Below are positions 58,191 through 64,000 of a stretch of 64,000 bases of DNA, piece after piece. Both the position numbers and the translations under genes were made by a program. The notes below the pieces were generated by a model. It ran no database searches, had not been told where the DNA came from, and saw only the letters and a list, made by a program, of their open reading frames with translations. Numbering within the stretch: position 1 is the stretch's first letter; each line of letters opens with the position of its first letter. This DNA is from Pyricularia pennisetigena (Eukaryota; Ascomycota; Sordariomycetes; Magnaporthales; Pyriculariaceae). Location: positions 1,302,001 to 1,366,000 of the forward strand of contig NW_021940918.1 of assembly GCF_004337985.1 (NCBI RefSeq). The letters run 5' to 3'.

Positions 58191-58458
58191 TCTATACATA
58201 CGCTGCAAGGCAACTTTTGAACGCTGCCAATCTTATTGCATTCAAACTTTTGTGGCTTGAGCAATTTATGAGGATATATGTCGGACCGAAGGGCATTGTA
58301 TATATGTGATAGTGATGAGGTAATGACCTTGTTTGTTCTTGAAGGTGGACTTTTTTATTCCATGTATTTTAGCATACCATACCATCCAATAAACGCATGT
58401 TCATATTTAATCCTTGCTCGTAATGTCGACGTTTGTTTTGGCTTTAATGCTTGGAGGC

Positions 58459-58509
<51 letters not shown>

Positions 58510-58579
58510 GGGAACGATAGTCAAGAATAAGGGTATCATTTTGTTCTGTAACCTCGTACAAGTCGTGTCTATGATCCGT
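58191..58579. other. Convergent 3' spacer with A48 tract
   Basis: 389 nt between the zinc-cluster gene and the cyclophilin gene, with the long homopolymer listed separately. Confidence 0.7.
58460..58507. repeat. Poly(A) tract, 48 nt
   Basis: The longest homopolymer in the window. It lies 73-120 nt past the cyclophilin gene stop, where it would be U48 in that mRNA's 3' UTR. Confidence 0.95.
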
Positions 58580-60280
58580 CTACCAACTGTCAAAGTTGCC
58601 AAAGCCACCCGGCTTCATCTTTTTCCTTGCTGGTTGTCCCCAATCTTCTGCCTCCAACCATGCAACATCATCTGGCGCTGTGCTGTCGTTTTTGTTGCCC
58701 TCTATCTTCAAATACTTACCGACACTGGTGTCCTTGGACAAGTCCTGCCCATCATCCCCTCTGATCCTCTTCCCCGTCCAGGTGACATGATCATCGTAGG
58801 AGCCACCCTGTCGCTGCTGCTCCGCCTTCTGCGCCTCGGCCTCTTCCTTTTGGCCTTTCTCCTTGAGAAACTCCTCGAATGGGTCGATGAAGACTGTGAC
58901 CTTTTTGATGATGATCTTGTGCAGCGGCCTGTCGGATCCGTCCGTCGGTATGTCCTCCAGCTTGTCCAGCACGTCCAGCCCCTCCACAACCCTGCCGAAA
59001 ATAGTGTGCTTCCGGTCGAGGTGTTTTGTCGCCCGGTAGGTTATGAAGAATTGCGAGCTATTTGTGTTCTTGCCCTTGTTTGCCATGCTCATGATGCCTC
59101 TTGCGTTGTGCGTGCGAGGCCCGTCGAACTCGTCATCAAAATTCTTGCCCCATATGCTGCTGCCGCCTCGACCAGTCCCCGTGGGGTCGCCGCCTTGGAT
59201 CATGAAGTTACGGATGTTTCGGTGAAACGTGATGCCGTCGTAGTAGCCCTTTTGAGCAAGTTTGACAAAGTTCCATACCGCCTTTGGCGCAGTGTCGGTG
59301 TGCAGCTCAACGGTCAAGTCGCCGCTGTTTGTTTCTATCCTGGCGTACCCTTGGTTCTTTACCCGCTTGGGCTTGAGCATCCATTCCTCGTTTGACAACA
59401 GCGCCCTCTCGCCACTTGTCTCGGGGGTAAGGCTGGTGCTGGTGAAAGACGCTGCAGTTTTACCCGTTGTGTATGCAGCCGCATTTGCAGGCAGTTTCCT
59501 GGCGGCCGCTGACTGTGTTGCTTGTTGACCATTCGCTCCGCTAGAAGTCTTTGCTAGCAATGCCCTGCTCTTTGTTGTGGCGTTCACATCAACGCCGGCC
59601 TCTCTAGCCTTGCGCGCCTTCTCGACCGCCTCCTTGGCTCGGAGGACCTTCTCGCCTATCCTGCCTAGGGCGTCGACGTTGACGTTGCCGGCCTTCCTCT
59701 CCTCCTGCTGTTCCCTGGTCAGTAGGGCCTCCCCGCCGTCCTTGAGGTGCCTGAATTGCGACAGATCCCTCGCCGTGGTGTTCTGGGGGTCCTGGAGGGT
59801 GATTATGGCGGCGCGGCCAAACTCTGCGTCGTCGACGAGGTCCCGCCACATCTTGGCCTTGACGTTCATGCGCTCGACCGTGTCCCAGGCAAAGACATTG
59901 GCGTAAGTGCCGTGCCGCACGGCGACGATGTGGGTGTTGTCGGTGAAGACCTTGTACGAAACCGGGTCGATCAGGTCGTCCTGGGCGTTGCGCGCAAAGT
60001 TGAGCTTGATCAGATCCCGCGCGGCCAGCGGCTCGCCGTCGACGGGGTTCGTCTTGTTCTTCTCGAGCCACGCACCAATCACCTCGACGTCGAATATCGT
60101 ACCGTCAGCGGTGCACACGGGGTTCTTGAAGGGCTGCAGGCTCGCGGCGCAAAAGTTGAAGGGGAGCTTCTTGAACCGTCCCTCGCCTGGCCGGTCTCGG
60201 GCGCCGCTGCTGGCCGAGAAGGAATCCGAAGATGCCCATTCCGAGTGAGTGATGTACAGTTTGTCGGTTCCCTTTCCCAT
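58580..60280 (-). CDS. cyp8: U-box peptidyl-prolyl isomerase, Cyp8/PPIL2 family
   Basis: Predicted 566-aa single-exon nuclear protein with a U-box E3 domain and a cyclophilin domain; the human ortholog PPIL2/Cyp60 is spliceosome-associated. Start MGKGTDKLYITHSEWASS is the family start; the frame upstream to 60349 has no ATG. The U-box at about residues 38-110 shows PFNFCAASLQPFKNPVCT, GTIFDVEVIGAWLEKNKTNP and VDGEPL. A coiled, Ala/Lys-rich linker follows. The cyclophilin domain (about 310-470) shows YARIETNSGDLTVELHTDTA, FHRNIRNFMIQGGDPTGTGR with the catalytic Arg, Phe and Gln, and MANKGKNTNSSQFFITY. At the site of the CypA cyclosporin-contact Trp there is His (KHLDRKHTIFG), as in many U-box cyclophilins. 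It ends in MKPGGFGNFDSW. Confidence 0.94.
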   Translation of the reverse strand: MGKGTDKLYITHSEWASSDSFSASSGARDRPGEGRFKKLPFNFCAASLQPFKNPVCTADGTIFDVEVIGAWLEKNKTNPVDGEPLAARDLIKLNFARNAQDDLIDPVSYKVFTDNTHIVAVRHGTYANVFAWDTVERMNVKAKMWRDLVDDAEFGRAAIITLQDPQNTTARDLSQFRHLKDGGEALLTREQQEERKAGNVNVDALGRIGEKVLRAKEAVEKARKAREAGVDVNATTKSRALLAKTSSGANGQQATQSAAARKLPANAAAYTTGKTAASFTSTSLTPETSGERALLSNEEWMLKPKRVKNQGYARIETNSGDLTVELHTDTAPKAVWNFVKLAQKGYYDGITFHRNIRNFMIQGGDPTGTGRGGSSIWGKNFDDEFDGPRTHNARGIMSMANKGKNTNSSQFFITYRATKHLDRKHTIFGRVVEGLDVLDKLEDIPTDGSDRPLHKIIIKKVTVFIDPFEEFLKEKGQKEEAEAQKAEQQRQGGSYDDHVTWTGKRIRGDDGQDLSKDTSVGKYLKIEGNKNDSTAPDDVAWLEAEDWGQPARKKMKPGGFGNFDSW

Positions 60281-60948
60281 GACTTCATCGACAGGTCCGC
60301 GATCGGTGGCACCGAGTTGTTTTTCTTTTTCTTGGTCTTTCTTCCACAAAAGTGGGATTGTCCGCTCTCTCGATGATAGTTTGCAGTGGTCTAGTACCCG
60401 TTAGAAAGTACCCGTTGAAACAACCAGTAACTTGACGCGCGTGGGCGACGGAGCTGCAGGGATAGCTCCCAAGCATTAGCGCATCGGCGTAGTGGGACCA
60501 ATGATTGCGGCTAGAGAATCGGATTACCTAAGCTAGCTTGCGAATACGTACACCAAAGCTTATGACCTTAGACTCCGCGACAAAGTATACCAACAATTTC
60601 ATCGGTCATTCTGAACCACCGACAAACAAACAAAAAAAAAAACAAAGACCGCATCAGCGGAGGCAAAAGTACCGTGCCGCCAACGGGCCAAAAAGAAATT
60701 ACTGAACTGAAGTTATTTACAGCTGCCTGGAGCAGTGACCCACAATCGCTATCCGGACCTACAAACCCGGCCGCCTTCCGTGGCCCGCCCCCGGAAAGTG
60801 AGGCGGCAAGAGAAACCGTCAACGTTCGGCATTACCGGGGTAGCTTTGCGCGACAGCTATTCATCCGCCATCCATCGACCAGAACGCCAACAATCTAAAA
60901 ACCAGTAAATATCAACGGTTGCAGTTTGATAGCATTGCGGAGCTCGTC
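60281..60948. other. Divergent promoter between cyp8 and the Ptm1-like gene
   Basis: 668 nt between two start codons; no gene is seen. An A-rich stretch is near 60630. Confidence 0.65.
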
Positions 60949-62932
60949 ATGCGGTTACGCATCTTTACGCAGCTGCTTGCAGCAGGCTCGTTGTTGTTAT
61001 CTGTCAACGCCTTGGAAGCAAAATTAGTATGCTGGTATCCATTTTCTGGCGTCTACTCCAACATCAACTAATCTTCTATGTGAACGACAGACTCAACAAG
61101 AGGAGAAGCGGGAAAAATGCGCCGGTACGTATCAATCTCTCAAATGCCTTTCTCCAAATATTCATAAGCCTTTGGTGGCGAGGCTGATCGAGGTTAACAC
61201 TGCAAATTCTTTGTCAAAGGCATGTACAGTCGCAGCGCATGGGGAGGCGACATCGAACCCTTTATACTCGTGAGGTTCAACAAGGTCGAGGACGAGGGAG
61301 ACCATAGGGCTAGTATGCTCATTTTTGAGTGGATGGACCAAGACCTTGTCCTGTTCCAACCAACCCCGGACACACCCAAGGTACATGAATTCTCAAGTCT
61401 TGAAATGTTGAAGGTTTACTGCAGAATACGTATTGTGTCTCGCTGAGATGGATTGATATATGCTAACAGAGCCATCTTTCACAGAAACTCGCCATCTGCA
61501 ACCCCGAAAACGTCAAAGCCGGCTATTGCAACGAGACCAACGTTGGTGAATACATCATCTCTCCCAACTTTAACCAGTCCCGCAACCTCATACACACCCA
61601 AGTCGTGGATCTCAAGGACCCCAAGCCGATCAACTACCCTATCAAGAACACGGGATACTATTGTATCTTTACGGCTGAATACACGCGGACCGACTATCAA
61701 GCCATTGTGGAGTTCCGCAATGCATTTGGAGAACTGCCCGCCGCACAGATTCCAAAGCTTCCCTTCTATGGCGGGATCACAATTCTATACGCCTTGGTCG
61801 CAGTGTTTTGGGGCTTGCTCTATTATCGACATCGCTCCGACATCTTGCCTGTGCAGAACTACATCACAGCCATACTGATCTTCCTGGTCGTGGAGATGCT
61901 ACTGACGTGGGCCTTTTACGATTACCTCAACCGGCACGGCTCCAACACGCTCTCAAAGTTCCTGCTCGTTCTGGTAGCTGTGCTAAACGCAGTCAGGAAC
62001 TCATTTTCCTTCTTCTTGCTTTTGATCGTGTGCATGGGTTATGGCGTTGTCAAACATACCCTAGGAAAGACCATGATCTACGTTCGATACCTGGCCATTG
62101 CGCATTTCTTCTTCGGCCTCGTATATGCCGTTGCCAGTCTTGTCATTACACCAGACAGCGCAGGTGAGTAAAACGTTATGGCTTCGCACCTGTTTTGGTC
62201 ATTTCCTATCATATATTCCTGGGCATCTCTGACTTTTCTTGAATTCCAGGTCCATTTGTGTTGCTGATTGTCCTACCGTTGGCTGGAACACTCACTGCTT
62301 TCTACGTATGGACGCTAAACTCACTCAACTTGACGCTCAAGGAGTTGAATGAGCGAAAACAACACGTCAAGGAGACCATGTACAAGAAGCTGTGGTGGTG
62401 CATCCTGATCAGCATTATTGTCATTTTCGGCTTCTTCTTCTTCAGCAGCTTCTCCTTCACGTCGATGCGCGACCCTGACTATGTCCCGTTCCACTGGAAG
62501 ACCCGCTGGTTCATGTTGGACGGCTGGTTGAACCTGGTGTACTTTGCCGACGTCGCCTTCATTGCATACGTTTGGCGGCCCACCGCCAACAACCGTCGCT
62601 TTGCCATGTCAGACGAGATCGCCCAGGAGGATGACGGTACGTTTGACATGACAAATATGGACATCGGCGCCCCCGACGACTCGGACGATGAGGAGGCAAA
62701 CATTGGCACGAAACCGGCTACCTCGACCCAGACCACGACTCGGACGAACGGTGGAGCAACTTCTAATGCCAGGGGCGGCCCTACCACCGCGACTCGGAAT
62801 GCGGGGCCTGCTGGGAGAGACTCATTGGATGGAGAGACCATATTCGCCGTTGGCGAAGACCTAGACAAGTTCTCTGATGACGATGAAGACTCTGAGGAAG
62901 AGAGGCGCCTTGTGAAGAAGAGCAACAAGTAA
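60949..62932 (+). CDS. ptm1: Ptm1/GPR107-type seven-TM membrane protein (LU7TM family)
   Basis: Predicted 544-aa Golgi/endosomal membrane protein. Exons are 60949-61026, 61091-61124 (34 nt), 61220-61380, 61485-62163 and 62250-62932. A signal peptide (MRLRIFTQLLAAGSLLLSVN) leads a lumenal beta-sandwich domain of about 165 residues with paired cysteines (KCAGMYSRSAWGGDIEPF; LAICNPENVKAGYCNETNV; YYCIFTAEY). Seven TM helices follow, starting at GGITILYALVAVFWGLLYYR, with the family signatures ILFLVVEMLLTWAFYDYLN-like helix 2, NSFSFFLLLIVCMGYGVVK and VLLIVLPLAGTLTAFYVW. The tail is acidic and disordered (DDEDSEEERR). The family acts in endosome-Golgi retrograde traffic; yeast Ptm1 is found with late-Golgi vesicles. 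Confidence 0.9.
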
Positions 62933-64000
62933 ACATCATCCGGTTGGACGCTTCGGGGGAATGGGTAGAGAGGTGTGTGTATTATTGTCAGGTTTGGAAA
63001 GAATAGACACCCACTGCGAGGGATAGTAGATATTTCGTGTAGTATATTTCATGGTGCAAGCTGTTTTGAGGACCTAAAAAAAAAAACCCTAAAAAAAAAA
63101 AACATCCCAGTCATGTCAAACCCCTGGGCAGACCGTAATGGCATTTCGGTGTACAGTACAGGAATTACATCACCATCCGCATCTTCCATATGTCATTTCC
63201 TTACCTGACTGACAAACTGACTTGGTTGCCCAACCCGGTCGTGGTGTATTTCCGGATTCGGTCAATCACTCAGTTCTTATTTCGTCTGTAACTGTAGGTC
63301 CCCCCCGCCCAGCCATCCATCAATCAAACCAGTCGGCCGTTCCGTAGCAGTGGGCTGCCTGTCACTTGTGATGGCCCTGATGGGGATGAGACGCGCTTAG
63401 CTGCACCTATAACCAAAGCTGGACCAATATGCAAGGGCATGGTTCCGCGCGGCAAGCGGCTGTGACAATGCATCTGCATACCGTACGAGACGTGCGTACT
63501 ATAGGTACCTAGGTACACATACGTGGGCCGTGGGGCCGGGGAGGTAATCACCTCACTTCAAAGGCACAGGCCGCACCACACAATAAAACCATCAAATCGA
63601 GGCTCTCAGGGCTACGGGTGGTATGGTCTCTAGTTGTGAGTTTAGCAAGGTAGTTTAGCCTCGGCCGTCTATCTGTCTAGCAAACCTACCCTGTTTACTG
63701 CACATAAACTATTTTCCCTAGTTGGGGAAGCTTGGAAAGGTAGAAACTTTAGCAAGCTTGCTGTTTAGCAAAATCCCTACAGTGACTAGTTTATGCATCT
63801 ACTGTACGAGTTAGGTATGTTTTCGGCCCTTCCGCTTCAGGGCAGGGGCTCGGCAGGGCAGCCGAGCGGGCAGTCAAGACGATGGGAGGGGGGAAAATAG
63901 GAAAGAATCGGGTACGGGCGGGAAGGGATAGCTGGATGTTGTCCTGTCAAAGCGGTTGCATGTCCTCTTTTTCCCATTTCATTCCCACCCCTGAATGAAG
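62933..64000. other. Intergenic region to window end
   Basis: About 1.07 kb with two short A-runs at about 63077-63102. No coding signal is seen on either strand. Confidence 0.6.

Noticed and set aside
58451..59395. 314-codon plus-strand frame starting in the A48 tract and running over cyp8.
   Set aside because: It begins with polylysine from the homopolymer and continues as the antisense of the cyclophilin domain.
1..64000. Biosynthetic gene cluster, CRISPR array, phage or defence-like system.
   Set aside because: No backbone enzymes, spaced repeats or phage genes; neighbouring genes are unlinked housekeeping functions in mixed orientations.

Overview
The window is a gene-dense stretch of a filamentous ascomycete nuclear genome. 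The genes carry short introns (mostly 50-190 nt) with GTAAGT/GTATGT-type donors, CTRAY branch sites and YAG acceptors, and the products are fungal housekeeping proteins. Protein resemblance points to Sordariomycetes, perhaps Magnaporthales; that placement is inference from remembered families, not from a search. There are two short N-gaps (28301-28363, 53854-53918), one isolated N (22797), and ten A/T homopolymer tracts of 17-48 nt, all outside coding exons.

Layout. 1-8550: DNA polymerase alpha (minus, runs off the left edge), a mitochondrial PPR protein (plus) and a glutamine-rich RRM protein with two possible C-termini (plus). 8551-15832: two minus-strand genes, the DYRK kinase Yak1 and the three-RRM protein Pub1/TIA-1. 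18439-25605: a Mediator-tail-like protein (plus), a secreted GH5 glycosidase (minus) and a tandem PH protein (minus). 25606-28620 is gene-poor and holds CTAG-rich inverted repeats beside a gap. 28621-34568: the tRNA thiolation protein Ncs2/Ctu2 (plus), an Oac1-type mitochondrial carrier (minus), the COMPASS subunit Swd2 (plus) and SRP14 (plus). 35112-44598: ribonucleotide reductase small subunit (minus), a DUF4112 membrane protein (minus), the decapping enzyme Dcp2 (plus) and an Nrd1-type RRM protein (minus). 46585-53178: a secreted/anchored DUF7137-type protein (plus), a CDK10/11-like kinase (minus), the complex I assembly methyltransferase NDUFAF7/MidA (plus) and a 7-TM DUF7702-type protein (minus). 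54285-64000: a tentative 93-aa gene (minus), a Zn2Cys6 transcription factor (plus), the U-box cyclophilin Cyp8/PPIL2 (minus) and a Ptm1/GPR107-type membrane protein (plus).

The genes do not form a biosynthetic cluster or a defence island. Several act on RNA (Pub1, Dcp2, Nrd1-like, the RRM protein, PPR, Ncs2, U-box cyclophilin). Two S-phase genes, pol1 and the ribonucleotide reductase small subunit, have ACGCGT (MCB-type) motifs upstream, consistent with shared MBF control. I assembled exon-intron structures by hand; reading phases close through all introns for every multi-exon gene listed, which is the main support for the models. I found no CRISPR array, no intact transposon and no convincing tRNA or rRNA gene.
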